Below, in pieces: positions 31,191-39,272 of a stretch of 39,272 bases of DNA. The DNA is from Planctomycetales bacterium. Lineage in GTDB: Bacteria; Planctomycetota; Planctomycetia; Isosphaerales; Isosphaeraceae. The DNA is taken from NCBI GenBank assembly GCA_027452145.1, contig DAIDHB010000042.1, forward strand, positions 1 to 39,272, read 5' to 3'. Each line of letters begins with the position of its first letter. Within the stretch, counting starts at the first letter, position 1. The notes beneath the pieces are model-generated. The model saw only the letters and a program-made list of their open reading frames with translations, was not told where the DNA came from and made no database searches. The position numbers and the translations under genes are program-made.

Positions 31191-33866
31191 ATGATTCGCC
31201 GGTTCAGCTCGCGGATGGGGCGGCTGTCCCATGTCTTCCTCCGCGACCGGCTCCAGCAGGCGCGCGAGTACCGGCGGATCGCCGGCTATTTCCGCTCGTC
31301 AATCTTCGAGCTGGCCGGGGAGGAGATCGCTGGCGTCGACTGCGTCCAGATCGTCTGCAACAGCGAGCTCGACCCACGGGACCTGCGCGCGTCGCGCCTG
31401 GTCCGCGAGATGGCGCTCAAGGAGAAGTGGAACGACGGCGTCGACCCGGTGGATAGCCTGCTGAATCGCCCGCGTTATCAGAGGCTCTACGAGCTGCTGA
31501 AATCCGGCAAGGTCGAGGTCCGCGTGGTCTCGGCGGGCGATTCGCCGTTCCTGCACGGCAAGGCGGGCGTGATCGTCCAGCGCGACGGGTCGGCCTCGGC
31601 CTTCCTCGGTAGCCTGAACGAGACGCGAGAGGGGTGGGACGAGCATTACGAACTGGTCTGGGAGGATCGCTCGGCCGAGGGGGTCGCCTGGGTCGAGGAT
31701 GAGTTCCGCTACCTCTGGGATCGCGGCGTCCCGCTGCCGGACGCGATCATCGAGGAGGTTGGCCGCTGTGCGCGCAAGCGCGAGGTCGGGCTGGATGAGC
31801 TGAGCCCGGCCGACGTGGCGGCGGCCGCGCTCGTCGAGGCCCCGCTCTATCGCCGGGGCGAGGGGCTCATGCCGTGGCAGCGGACCTTCGTCAGTCTGTT
31901 TCTCGAGCATCGCGAGCGGTTCGGGCAGGCTCGCTTCCTCCTGGCCGACGAGGTGGGGGTCGGCAAGACTCTCTCGCTGGCGACCAGCGCCCTGGTCTCG
32001 TGCCTGCTCGACGACGGCCCGGTCCTGATCCTGGCGCCGGCGACGCTGGGCCAGCAGTGGCAGGTCGAGCTCAAGGACAAGCTCGGCATCCCGTCGGCGG
32101 TCTGGCTGTCGAGCCGCAAGGAGTGGCTCGACCCCAACGGCCACCTCATCAAGTCGCGTGGTCCGGAGGACATCGGCCGCTGTCCGTTCCAGATCGGCAT
32201 CGTCTCGACCGGGCTGATCTTCCAGCAGACGCCCGAGTCGGAGGTGCTACGCCAGCGCAGCTACGGGACGTTGGTCCTCGATGAGGCGCACCGCGCGCGT
32301 CGAGGGCGGGGGATCGGGAGCAAGAGGCAGCCGAACAACCTGCTCGCCTTCATGCTGGAGGCGGCGAGGCGGGCCAGGCATGTCATCCTGGGCACGGCCA
32401 CGCCGATCCAGACAGATGTCGACGAACTCTGGGACCTGCTGGAGATCCTCGGCAAGGGGGCCGAGCATGTAATCGGGCGCCACGGCAGCATGTGGCGCCA
32501 GTGCCGGTCCGTCCTGCCGATCCTGACGGGCCAGAAGGCGATCGCCGGAGAATCCGAGGCGTGGAACCTCCTCCGCAACCCGCTTCCCGCCCGGCAGGAG
32601 GGGACGCTCTTTGACATCATCCGCGGGGACCTGGGCGTTGCGGACCGGTCATCCTACACCGACAGGCCGGTCACGGATCTCAATGCCTTCGCGCGGGAGG
32701 AGCTTGCCGACGCGCTGGCCGAGACTCGGGACGGGCTGACGTTCTTCCAGCGGAACAATCCGATCCTTCGCCACACGGTCTTGCGGAAGCGGTCGACGCT
32801 GGAGCAGATGGGCCTGCTCGATCGAATTGCCGTCGACATCTGGCCCCGCGAGGGGGAACGGCTCCCGATGTTCGAGGGCCTGGGACTGTCGACGTCGGCC
32901 GAGTTCGACGGGGCGTATCGTGCCGCCAGCGAGTTCACGGCGGCGCTGCGCAAGCGCACCCGGTCGGCCGGCTTCATGGAGACCCTGGTGCTCCAGCGGA
33001 TCTGTTCGAGCTTCGCCGGCGGCCTGGCCACCGCGACCAGGCTCCTCGAGAAGAGGCAGTTGCCGGTCGAGGATGAGGATGATGCCGCCCTGGGAGACGT
33101 GGCGCACATCATCGACGAGGAATGCGTTCATCTTCAGCGGATTGTGGCCCTGCTCGGCCGACGACCGACGGATCCCAAGCTGGACGCCGTGCTGTACTTC
33201 CTGCGGGAGCGCGGGTGGCTGGGCCTGGGGTGCATCATCTTCAGCCAATTTTACGACACCGCCTACTGGGTGGCGCAGGGCCTGACTGCTCGCCTGACGG
33301 ACGAGCGGATCGCGATCTACGCGGGGGCGGGCAAGTCCGGAATCTTCCTGGCGGGCGAGTGGCGGACGGTCGAGCGTGAGGACATCAAGCGGGCGGTCCG
33401 GGACCGGGCGATCCGCCTTGTCGTGGCGACGGATGCCGCGTGCGAGGGGCTGAACCTCCAGACCCTCGGGACGCTGATCAACGTCGACCTCCCCTGGAAC
33501 CCGTCCCGCCTGGAGCAGCGCATCGGCCGCATCAAGCGTTTCGGCCAGGCGCGGGATCGCGTCGACATGCTCAACCTCGTCTACCACGACACGCACGACG
33601 AGAAAGTTTACCGGGCCCTTTCGCAGAGGATGCGCGATCGCTACGACGTCTTCGGCACGCTGCCCGATACGATCGATGACGAATGGATCGACGACATCGA
33701 GAACCTGGACGAATATTTGTCCCAGTTCACCGAGACGAAGCGGGCGGCCAACGCCTTCGACCTGCGATATGGCAGCACGGTCGATTCGAAGGGACCCGGG
33801 TGGGAGCTATGCGAGCGCGTCCTGTCGCGCCGGGATGTCGTCGAGCGGCTTTCCAAAGGGTGGTAG
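31191..33866 (+). CDS. Anti-phage helicase: PLD-like domain fused to SNF2-family helicase
   Basis: An 891-aa protein. I start it at ATG 31191 (GGGAG 8 nt upstream) because the frame upstream runs through the hairpin repeat array. An N-terminal phospholipase D-like domain (residues about 10-180) has one HxK motif (His122 and Lys124 in FLHGKAGVI) followed by FLGSLNET, so it may act as a nuclease or a DNA-binding dimer. The SNF2-type helicase core follows: Walker A at Lys259 (DEVGVGKT), DEAH at 364-367 (LDEAHRA), GTATPIQ, and in the second lobe ATDAACEGLNLQTL and LEQRIGRIKRFGQ, which holds the arginine finger. It would translocate on DNA using ATP. It is the fourth gene of the defence operon. 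Confidence 0.92.
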   Translation: MIRRFSSRMGRLSHVFLRDRLQQAREYRRIAGYFRSSIFELAGEEIAGVDCVQIVCNSELDPRDLRASRLVREMALKEKWNDGVDPVDSLLNRPRYQRLYELLKSGKVEVRVVSAGDSPFLHGKAGVIVQRDGSASAFLGSLNETREGWDEHYELVWEDRSAEGVAWVEDEFRYLWDRGVPLPDAIIEEVGRCARKREVGLDELSPADVAAAALVEAPLYRRGEGLMPWQRTFVSLFLEHRERFGQARFLLADEVGVGKTLSLATSALVSCLLDDGPVLILAPATLGQQWQVELKDKLGIPSAVWLSSRKEWLDPNGHLIKSRGPEDIGRCPFQIGIVSTGLIFQQTPESEVLRQRSYGTLVLDEAHRARRGRGIGSKRQPNNLLAFMLEAARRARHVILGTATPIQTDVDELWDLLEILGKGAEHVIGRHGSMWRQCRSVLPILTGQKAIAGESEAWNLLRNPLPARQEGTLFDIIRGDLGVADRSSYTDRPVTDLNAFAREELADALAETRDGLTFFQRNNPILRHTVLRKRSTLEQMGLLDRIAVDIWPREGERLPMFEGLGLSTSAEFDGAYRAASEFTAALRKRTRSAGFMETLVLQRICSSFAGGLATATRLLEKRQLPVEDEDDAALGDVAHIIDEECVHLQRIVALLGRRPTDPKLDAVLYFLRERGWLGLGCIIFSQFYDTAYWVAQGLTARLTDERIAIYAGAGKSGIFLAGEWRTVEREDIKRAVRDRAIRLVVATDAACEGLNLQTLGTLINVDLPWNPSRLEQRIGRIKRFGQARDRVDMLNLVYHDTHDEKVYRALSQRMRDRYDVFGTLPDTIDDEWIDDIENLDEYLSQFTETKRAANAFDLRYGSTVDSKGPGWELCERVLSRRDVVERLSKGW

Positions 33867-34017
33867 CATCAGGCGCCACCCCAGGCCATGGAAGAATTGG
33901 AAGAGAAGAAGGGGGTTGATAGTCGAAAGGACACTGGACTGGGCGACAGGGCGAGCCCGCCATGGTATCCTGTCCGGTCTCTCGGCGGTTCCGACTTGAC
34001 CGGGGCGGACCAGTCGA

Positions 34018-34066
34018 GGTTATCCCAGCCATCGCCGACAGCCACCTATCTCATCGTCGGATAACC
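34018..34066 (+). promoter_or_regulatory. Perfect 8-bp inverted repeat upstream of the HipA-like gene
   Basis: GGTTATCC (34018-34025) and GGATAACC (34059-34066) are exact reverse complements, 33 nt apart. The second half overlaps a -10-like GATAAC and lies 20 nt before the TTG start. The TATCC...GGATA core resembles the E. coli HipB operator (TATCC-N8-GGATA), but the spacing here is 33, not 8. An operator for a repressor, possibly the HipA-like system's own, is plausible. Confidence 0.45.
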
Positions 34067-34086
34067 TGGTATCTGGGGGATTACCG

Positions 34087-34896
34087 TTGGCGGACGCCGA
34101 CCTCTATCGGATTCAGGAACTTCCGGCCGACAACCTGGGCGGGGCCTCCGGCGAGAAGCGCAAATTCCGCCTGGAGTTCATCGGGAAGGCGCCGACGGAG
34201 CGATTCCCTTACACGGTCGCCAACGAGGTCGTCTCCAACTATATTGGCACGGTGATGGGCTTCCAGATCCCGGCCGTAATTCCGCATCGGATCGGCGAGG
34301 ATCCGCTGGCGCTCATCCTCTGGATGAGTCCGGCAGCCCGCCAGCAGGACGGACCGCCTTTGACGAGTAAAGCGCTCCGCGACTACCTGGCGAGTGAGGA
34401 ACATCGGGACGAGGTCCACGGGGCCATTATCCTCGATCTCTTTCTGGCCAACACGGACCGTTCCTTCGGGCCGGAGCGGCGGAACATCGCCGTCGATGAG
34501 TCCAGCGGTAGGCTCATCCTCTTTGACTTCGGGAACGCCCTCTTCTATCGTCACCGCGAGCACCAGGGGATCCAGGCTGGAACCCCACGATTGCAAGCAG
34601 TCGCCAGGGACATGCGGAATATGTTCGACAAACCGGAGCACAATCCGCAAAACTATTATTTCCAGTTGCTGACTGACTGGAGCCTCGTCGAGAAGTGGTG
34701 CGACCGGCTCCGGCAACTGCCTGATTTCGTCCTGGAGAACGCCGTTCGTCGCATTCCGGACGAGATCGAACCGCCGAATGCCGCCGAGCGTCAAGGTCTC
34801 GTAGAATTCCTCAAGCAGCGGCGAGTATACCTTCTGGAGCAGATTCGGAACTGCCGGGCTGACCTGTTCCCCGGCCTGCCGGCAGGGGGTGCCTGA
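34087..34896 (+). CDS. HipA-like kinase domain protein (HipA_2 type)
   Basis: A 269-aa protein. The start is TTG 34087, with GGGGGA 7 nt upstream; no ATG lies near it in frame. It shows the compact HipA-like kinase fold found with DUF3037. The glycine loop region is GGASGEKRKFRLEFIGKAP with a candidate ATP-binding Lys. The catalytic loop is LDLFLANTDRSFGPERRNIA, with Asn122 and Asp124, and the Mg-binding motif is FDFGNALF at Asp147. HipA relatives phosphorylate targets such as aminoacyl-tRNA synthetases and stop growth; whether this one does so is unknown. It lacks the HipB-binding N-terminal domain of HipA, and no HipB-like gene is present. It overlaps the DUF3037 gene by one base (TGATG). 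Confidence 0.85.
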   Translation: MADADLYRIQELPADNLGGASGEKRKFRLEFIGKAPTERFPYTVANEVVSNYIGTVMGFQIPAVIPHRIGEDPLALILWMSPAARQQDGPPLTSKALRDYLASEEHRDEVHGAIILDLFLANTDRSFGPERRNIAVDESSGRLILFDFGNALFYRHREHQGIQAGTPRLQAVARDMRNMFDKPEHNPQNYYFQLLTDWSLVEKWCDRLRQLPDFVLENAVRRIPDEIEPPNAAERQGLVEFLKQRRVYLLEQIRNCRADLFPGLPAGGA

Positions 34897-35771
34897 TGAA
34901 TGAATTCCGCTACTCGCTGATCCGCTTCGTTCCCGACCCGGAGCGGATGGAGCCTTTCAACGTCGGAATCATCCTTCAAGGCCAGGGCCGGCTCGACTTC
35001 AAGCTGAGCCCGCACGCGGCCAAGAGGAAAGACGTCGACACGGCGATCTTTCAGAGGTGGCGATCCTTCCTCGACGAGGAAATCCGGGGCGAGGATGTTC
35101 CATTGCTTCAACCGCCCAAGCAGTCGCCCAGGTTTCTGGAGTTCTTGTCGAGGGCCGGTGATCAGACGGTGATCGTCAGCCGGCCTCTGTACCTGTCCGA
35201 GCGGCCGGAGGAGAGCTTCGAGGGCGTGCTACAGCGCCTCTATGACCGGCTGGTCGCCCCTCCGGATCAAGTTAGTAAGGAGCAGATTTCGAGGCCCACG
35301 ACAACGTTCAGAGACATGGAGGCGGCCAGGCAGTTCCGCAAGCGAGGGATGAGAAAGCACCCATATATCACGCTCCCGGGCGAGAAACGACGCTGGAATG
35401 CGTTCCGGCAGGTCGTCAACGGCCAGGATATCGTGGTTGACAAGGTCGAGGTGAGCAACTCAGTCGGACTGACGGCGGACGAGATTCAAAAGCTGTCGAG
35501 CGGTGTCGGCCGCTTCCTGGATGGGTTCCTCGGTGCATCCAACCCAGCACATCCACCGCGCTACGTCCTGATTGCCGATGAACTGCGGGAGAAGTTCACC
35601 GAGCAGACAGACGAGGATTACCAGGCCATGAAGGACGAACTCCAGGGGGTCTTGGACGTTGTCCAGCACTACGGAGGACAAGTCCTTCGTGACCCTGGCG
35701 AGGTTCGGGATTTCGCCGAGGAAGTCGACAGTAAGCTGCCGAAGCTCGAGGAGTTGCAGAAAGCCGGTTAA
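34896..35771 (+). CDS. DUF3037 protein, partner of the HipA-like kinase
   Basis: A 291-aa protein with an N-terminal DUF3037 domain: NEFRYSLIRFVPDPERMEPFNVGIILQ, then LDFKLSPHAAKRKDV and a helical segment. After about residue 115 comes a second part with no domain I recognise (FRDMEAARQFRKRGMRKHPYI and a Glu/Asp-rich end). DUF3037 proteins nearly always sit beside a HipA_2 kinase, so the two probably form a toxin-antitoxin-like or signalling pair. Which half neutralises the other is not known. The ATG overlaps the kinase stop by one base. Confidence 0.85.
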   Translation: MNEFRYSLIRFVPDPERMEPFNVGIILQGQGRLDFKLSPHAAKRKDVDTAIFQRWRSFLDEEIRGEDVPLLQPPKQSPRFLEFLSRAGDQTVIVSRPLYLSERPEESFEGVLQRLYDRLVAPPDQVSKEQISRPTTTFRDMEAARQFRKRGMRKHPYITLPGEKRRWNAFRQVVNGQDIVVDKVEVSNSVGLTADEIQKLSSGVGRFLDGFLGASNPAHPPRYVLIADELREKFTEQTDEDYQAMKDELQGVLDVVQHYGGQVLRDPGEVRDFAEEVDSKLPKLEELQKAG

Positions 35772-36373
35772 CTCGGGAGCGACCCGTGAGCTTCCTGCGG
35801 CCCCAGGGTCAGTCCACGGAGACCCTGTGGGAACCCGGCTGTTAGACCGGGTTCCTGGTCATTCCGTCGCTCCGGCCTGATCGCCCGGCCGGGCCCGGGT
35901 CGCGGGGCGGACGGTCGGGCGCCGGCCGCGGGGGCCCGGCCCAGTTTTTCGATCGTGCCCGCCGTTGCGGACGGCGTCTGGCGATCGGGTCCCGGAGCGG
36001 CCGGCCGCCGGCGGTTCGGGCGGCGGTGCCGCACCGGACGGCTCGATGTCGGTCGATCCGTCCCGTCCGGGCACGGACCGGCGGCGCGTCCGTTGAGGAT
36101 CCGATCCACCTGCTCGAGCCGCTCGACCGGCCCGTTCCCGGGGGGAGTCTCCTCCCGGGAACTCGAGAGTTCAAGCCGCCCAGGGGCCCGGACCGGGCCG
36201 ACAGGCCGAAAGGCCGGCGCCGAGAAACGTTCATGTGCTCTCGCCCGACGAGACGAAATCTAGTACATATCCCCGAGGCGTCGCGACCGGATCGACAGTC
36301 CCGGTCCGGCGGTGAGTCGGTCGGCACACCGGGCCGTCGAGGGCGTCCGATCCATTCTCCGAGGGAGGTCCGC
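35772..36373. other. 600-bp GC-rich intergenic region
   Basis: Apart from the hairpin just after the DUF3037 gene, nothing here looks like a gene. The open frames on either strand are Arg/Pro/Gly-rich shadows. A ribosome binding site (GAGGGAGG) precedes the methyltransferase ATG at 36374. The promoter of the next operon should lie in the last 100-200 bp, where AAATCTAGTACATATC (about 36254-36270) is a rare AT-rich patch. Confidence 0.4.
35830..35855 (+). terminator. Strong hairpin downstream of the DUF3037 gene
   Basis: GGAACCCGG (35830-35838) and CCGGGTTCC (35847-35855) pair perfectly over 9 bp with an 8-nt loop, 58 nt after the stop. Only a weak T run follows (TGGTCATT), so it is either a transcript 3' end with little U-tract or an mRNA-protecting hairpin. 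It marks the likely end of the defence island. Confidence 0.5.
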
Positions 36374-37186
36374 ATGGAGAGCATGCTGGCGACGGAAACG
36401 TCCCGGCCGGGCCGACCGCGAAGGGTCGGGGATACGATCGCCATCGCCGGCGACTATCAGTACAAAGCCCTGACCGAGGGCCCCGGGCCGCAACGCTTCT
36501 GGCATGACACCAAGCGCTGGCTGGTCCGGCGTTACCTCGACCTCCGGCCGACCGACCGGGTGCTCGACGTCGGGTGCGGGTCGGGGATCGTGGCCGCCTG
36601 CATGGCCGACGCGCCCGTGCGCGAGTGCATCGCCGTCGACGCCAACCCGGCGGCAGTGGCGTTCGCCGCGTCGCGGTTTTCGCGGCCGAACCTTCGCTTC
36701 GTGCAGTGCCTGGTGGACGAGCTGGACCTGGCCGATGACTCGCTGGATGCCTGCTGCTGCATGGAGCTGATCGAACACATCTATCCAGAGCAGGGACGCA
36801 AGCTGCTGGAGACGCTGTACCGGGTCACGCGGCCGGGGGGCCGATTGCTGATCACGACGCCCAACTACCGGAGCCTCTGGCCGCTGCTGGAGTGGGCGCT
36901 GGACCGCTCGGGGCGGGTGCCTCACCTGGCCGGCGATCAGCACGTGGCGTTCTACTCGCATCGCCGGCTCCGCGCCCTGTCCTCGGCGGCGGGCTGGTCG
37001 ACGGTCCGGCAGCACACCTGCTGCACGGCGGCGCCCTGGGTGGCCGCGGCGTCGTGGCGCCTGGCCGAGGCGATCCGCCCTGCGGAGGCCCGGCTGCCCT
37101 TCGGCACGATCCTGGTCCATCTGCTGGAGAAGCCGGCGGCGCGCCCCCGGGGCGCCGCGGGCGGTCCCGAGATCCCGGCGGCATAA
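36374..37186 (+). CDS. Class I SAM-dependent methyltransferase
   Basis: A 270-aa protein from ATG 36374, with GGGAGG upstream. The Rossmann methyltransferase fold is clear: motif I DRVLDVGCGSGIVAACMA, the acidic end of the second strand CIAVDANPAAV, DSLDACCCMELIEHI for motifs II/III, then YRVTRPGGRLLITTPNY. A Tyr/His-rich C-terminal part follows (HLAGDQHVAFYSHRRLRAL). Together with the GT2 gene 12 bp downstream it suggests methylation of a glycolipid, polysaccharide or quinone-like lipid. The exact substrate cannot be read. Confidence 0.85.
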   Translation: MESMLATETSRPGRPRRVGDTIAIAGDYQYKALTEGPGPQRFWHDTKRWLVRRYLDLRPTDRVLDVGCGSGIVAACMADAPVRECIAVDANPAAVAFAASRFSRPNLRFVQCLVDELDLADDSLDACCCMELIEHIYPEQGRKLLETLYRVTRPGGRLLITTPNYRSLWPLLEWALDRSGRVPHLAGDQHVAFYSHRRLRALSSAAGWSTVRQHTCCTAAPWVAAASWRLAEAIRPAEARLPFGTILVHLLEKPAARPRGAAGGPEIPAA

Positions 37187-37198
37187 GCCAAGGATGGG

Positions 37199-38239
37199 AT
37201 GATGGAAGTGCCCTGGCATGGTTCGGGTGCGGGCGGAGCCTCCCCCGAGCTGAGCGTGATCGTCCCGATGCACAATGAGGAGGGGTCCGTAGGCCTCCTC
37301 GTGGAGCGGATCCGCCGGGTCCTCGACGCCGAGGGCATCGCCTATGAGGTGATCTTCGTCGACGACGGCTCGACTGACGGCTCGGCGGCCGAGGTGGAGA
37401 GGCTGGCGCGGACGATGGCCGAGATCCGGCTGGTCCGCCTGGCGCGGAACTTCGGGAAGGAGGCCGCGATGCTGGCCGGCTATGACCGCGTATGCGGCCG
37501 CGCCGTCATCGTCCTCGACGCCGACCTCCAGCAGCCGCCCGAGCTCTTTCCAGAGATGCTGGCGCTGTGGCGGAGCGGTTACGACGTGGTGCACGCCGTC
37601 CGCGCCGACACCGCGGGCATCTCGCGGATCCGACGGCTCGCCTCGTCGGCGTTCTACTGGGTCAACGGGCAGTTGGCGGGCGTGAAGATCCCCGCTCAGG
37701 CGGCCGACTTCGGCCTGATGGACCGGGCGGTCGTCGAGGTCCTGCGCCAGTGCCGCGAGCAGCACCGGTTCAACCGCGCCCTGGTCGCCTGGGCGGGGTT
37801 CCGCAACGCCGCGATCACCTACCACGCCGCGCCGCGGCACGCCGGACGCACGCACTGGAGCTGGGGCCGGCTGGTGGGATACGCGATGGACGGCATCCTG
37901 TCGTTCAGCGTCCGGCCGCTGCGGCTGCTGGGCCTGCTGGGCGGGTTCGTTAGCGCGATGAGCTTCGCCTACCTGACGCTGGTCGCGATCCTGCGAATCG
38001 GGTGGCCCGATCGTGCGGGGGCCGGGTTCGGCTATGCGAGCATCATCGGCATGATCTCGCTGCTGGGCGGATTCCAGCTTCTGGGGATCTGGCTGCTGGG
38101 CGAATACATCGGCCGGATCTACGAGCAGTCCAAGGGCCGGCCGTCTTACATCGTGCGGGAGGAACGGGCGTGGCGGGCGGACCCCGCGGAATCGCCCCGC
38201 CCCGTTGGGCATCCGTCCCGGATTACTGACGCGGCGTAG
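37199..38239 (+). CDS. Family 2 glycosyltransferase with C-terminal membrane helices (DPM1/GtrB-like)
   Basis: A 346-aa protein from ATG 37199 (or 37202), with AAGGATGGG just before. The GT-A fold has PELSVIVPMHNEEGS, then VIFVDDGSTDGS and the DXD motif in VIVLDADLQQPPE; the acceptor-side AADFGLMDRAVVE follows. Two membrane helices lie near the C-terminus (LGLLGGFVSAMSFAYLTLV and ISLLGGFQLLGIWLLGEYIG). This is the layout of enzymes that link a sugar to a polyprenyl phosphate carrier at the inner membrane. The product could feed GT-C-type transferases that use such lipid-linked sugars. Confidence 0.92.
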   Translation: MMEVPWHGSGAGGASPELSVIVPMHNEEGSVGLLVERIRRVLDAEGIAYEVIFVDDGSTDGSAAEVERLARTMAEIRLVRLARNFGKEAAMLAGYDRVCGRAVIVLDADLQQPPELFPEMLALWRSGYDVVHAVRADTAGISRIRRLASSAFYWVNGQLAGVKIPAQAADFGLMDRAVVEVLRQCREQHRFNRALVAWAGFRNAAITYHAAPRHAGRTHWSWGRLVGYAMDGILSFSVRPLRLLGLLGGFVSAMSFAYLTLVAILRIGWPDRAGAGFGYASIIGMISLLGGFQLLGIWLLGEYIGRIYEQSKGRPSYIVREERAWRADPAESPRPVGHPSRITDAA

Positions 38240-38283
38240 GAAGTGAAGTGAACGCCAGGACCCGATCGGACACGGAGCATTCG

Positions 38284-39272
38284 ATGATAGGCGAACCCCG
38301 GAACGGATTCGCGGCCGCGGGGCCGAGCGAGGAATCCGCCGGCGCAGGTCTCGGATCGCCGCGGATTGACGCCGCGGCCACCGCAGATCGGCGCGAGGCT
38401 GGCCGCCGCCGGCTCTACTGGCTCGCGGCGGCGGCCGTGATCGGCGTGTTCCTGCTCGCCAACCGTCCCCTGGTCTCGGGGCGGGCGGCCGGGCTCTGGG
38501 ACGCCGAGACGTATTTCACGGGGACCATGGTCGCGGTGGCGGACCACGCGCGCAAGGGCCGGATCATGCTCTGGAACCCCTGGAGCAACGCGGGGTCGCC
38601 GGACCACGCGGACCCGCAATCCGGGGCGATGTCGCCGATCTGCGTGCTCTACGGCTGCCTCACCGGCGGCAGCGAGGCCGCCTTCCGCTACTACTGGTTG
38701 CTGACATGGCTCTGGGGCGGGGTCGGCATGCTGGTCCTGGGCCGGCACCTCGGCGCCCCGGTTTGGGGCGGCTTCGCGGTGGCCCTGGGATTCGTGTTCT
38801 CCGGCTTTTTCACCGGTCATGCCGAGCATACATCGTGGATTCAGGGATATGGTTTTCTCCCGTGGATCATCCGGTACTGGGATCTGGCCCTTCGGCGGGA
38901 CGGCTATCGTCCGGCGATCGTGGCCGGCGCCCTCTGGGGATTGTCGGCCCTGGCGTCGCACCCGGGCATGATCCTGATCAACGCCGGCCTGGTCGCGCTC
39001 TGGCTGGCGGGTCGCCTGCTTGCTCCCGGGATCGACTGTAGCCCCGGCGATCCCTCAAGCGGGGCCGGCGGCGCGCGGTGGCCGCTTCTTCGGCGGGGCG
39101 TGAAGGCCCTCGCGATATTCGGCCTCGTCGGCGGCATCATCATGTCGCCGACATACAAGGCGTTCCTCGTCGACGGCCGGGGGTATAGCGATCGCTCGGG
39201 CCCGGTGACTCGCGAGTTGGCCCTCACCTACAACGCGCTCCACCCGAGCGCGCTCATGACGATGGCCAGCCC
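38284..39272 (+). CDS. YfhO-like multi-pass membrane protein (runs off the window)
   Basis: The frame is open from 38284 to the right edge (329 codons) with no stop. ATG 38284 has GGAG 6 nt upstream; GTG 38248 is an in-frame alternative with AGGA before it. After a charged cytoplasmic head comes a first membrane helix (LYWLAAAAVIGVFLLAN), then a loop with LWDAETYFTG and LWNPWSNAGSPDHADPQSGAMSP. That Trp-Asn-Pro/Asp-Pro-Gln pattern is typical of the YfhO family of GT-C-like proteins that help glycosylate cell-wall or surface polymers. Further helices follow. It is the third gene of a possible sugar-lipid operon with the methyltransferase and the GT2 gene. Confidence 0.85.
   Translation, partial: MIGEPRNGFAAAGPSEESAGAGLGSPRIDAAATADRREAGRRRLYWLAAAAVIGVFLLANRPLVSGRAAGLWDAETYFTGTMVAVADHARKGRIMLWNPWSNAGSPDHADPQSGAMSPICVLYGCLTGGSEAAFRYYWLLTWLWGGVGMLVLGRHLGAPVWGGFAVALGFVFSGFFTGHAEHTSWIQGYGFLPWIIRYWDLALRRDGYRPAIVAGALWGLSALASHPGMILINAGLVALWLAGRLLAPGIDCSPGDPSSGAGGARWPLLRRGVKALAIFGLVGGIIMSPTYKAFLVDGRGYSDRSGPVTRELALTYNALHPSALMTMAS

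Noticed and set aside
34018..34066. A canonical HipB operator (TATCC-N8-GGATA)
   Set aside because: The half-sites match but are 33 nt apart rather than 8, so it cannot be called a canonical HipB site; it is kept only as an inverted-repeat candidate.
36260..38212. 650-codon minus-strand open frame antisense to the methyltransferase and GT2 genes
   Set aside because: Both plus-strand genes have clear family motifs, and this frame is Arg/Gln/Pro-rich with none.

Overview
The window is GC-rich, densely coding DNA that most resembles a planctomycete of the Isosphaeraceae type. This rests on family content: a DUF1559 pseudopilin-like protein with the H-X9-DG tail, a PVC-type dehydrogenase/HEAT/heme-binding fusion, a DUF1080 protein, a PEP-CTERM-like protein and Pro/Ala-rich lipoproteins. 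No rRNA or tRNA gene was found, so the placement is inference.

Layout. 1-144 is the C-terminal end of an IS630-type transposase. 363-9672 holds envelope and metabolic genes: a small membrane protein, a secreted c-type cytochrome fusion, a PEP-CTERM-like protein, DUF1080, ArfB, a Tat-exported aldo/keto reductase, a DUF1559 pseudopilin and a lipoprotein. 9690-13132 (minus strand) holds a hybrid histidine kinase and the overlapping fabI-nudix pair. 13384-17624 holds two overlapping GT-C-type membrane glycosyltransferase genes; the second has no stop where its family normally ends and stays open antisense through a convergent secreted-protein gene. 17640-20786 is a 5-oxoprolinase (pxpB-pxpA-pxpC) operon with a Uma2 nuclease gene inside it. 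20937-22478 is a Pro/Ala-rich lipoprotein.

22479-24174 is a 1.7-kb gene-poor stretch with a repeated 12-bp motif, several strong hairpins, an intrinsic terminator and a promoter-like element. It leads into a defence island at 24175-35771: DUF499 ATPase, DUF3780, DUF1156 DNA methyltransferase and a PLD-SNF2 helicase (a gene set predicted to be anti-phage and related to DISARM), followed by a HipA-like kinase with its usual DUF3037 partner. The DUF499 gene is split by an in-frame TAG. The methyltransferase has an AT-richer segment just before its DPPY motif. The gap between methyltransferase and helicase is filled by a 34-bp-period array of REP-like hairpins. A perfect 8-bp inverted repeat precedes the HipA-like gene.

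36374-39272 returns to cell-envelope functions: a SAM methyltransferase, a family 2 glycosyltransferase and a YfhO-like membrane protein that runs off the window, probably one glycolipid or polysaccharide operon.

The most interesting feature is the defence island: its composition, its broken DUF499 gene, its mosaic methyltransferase and its hairpin array.
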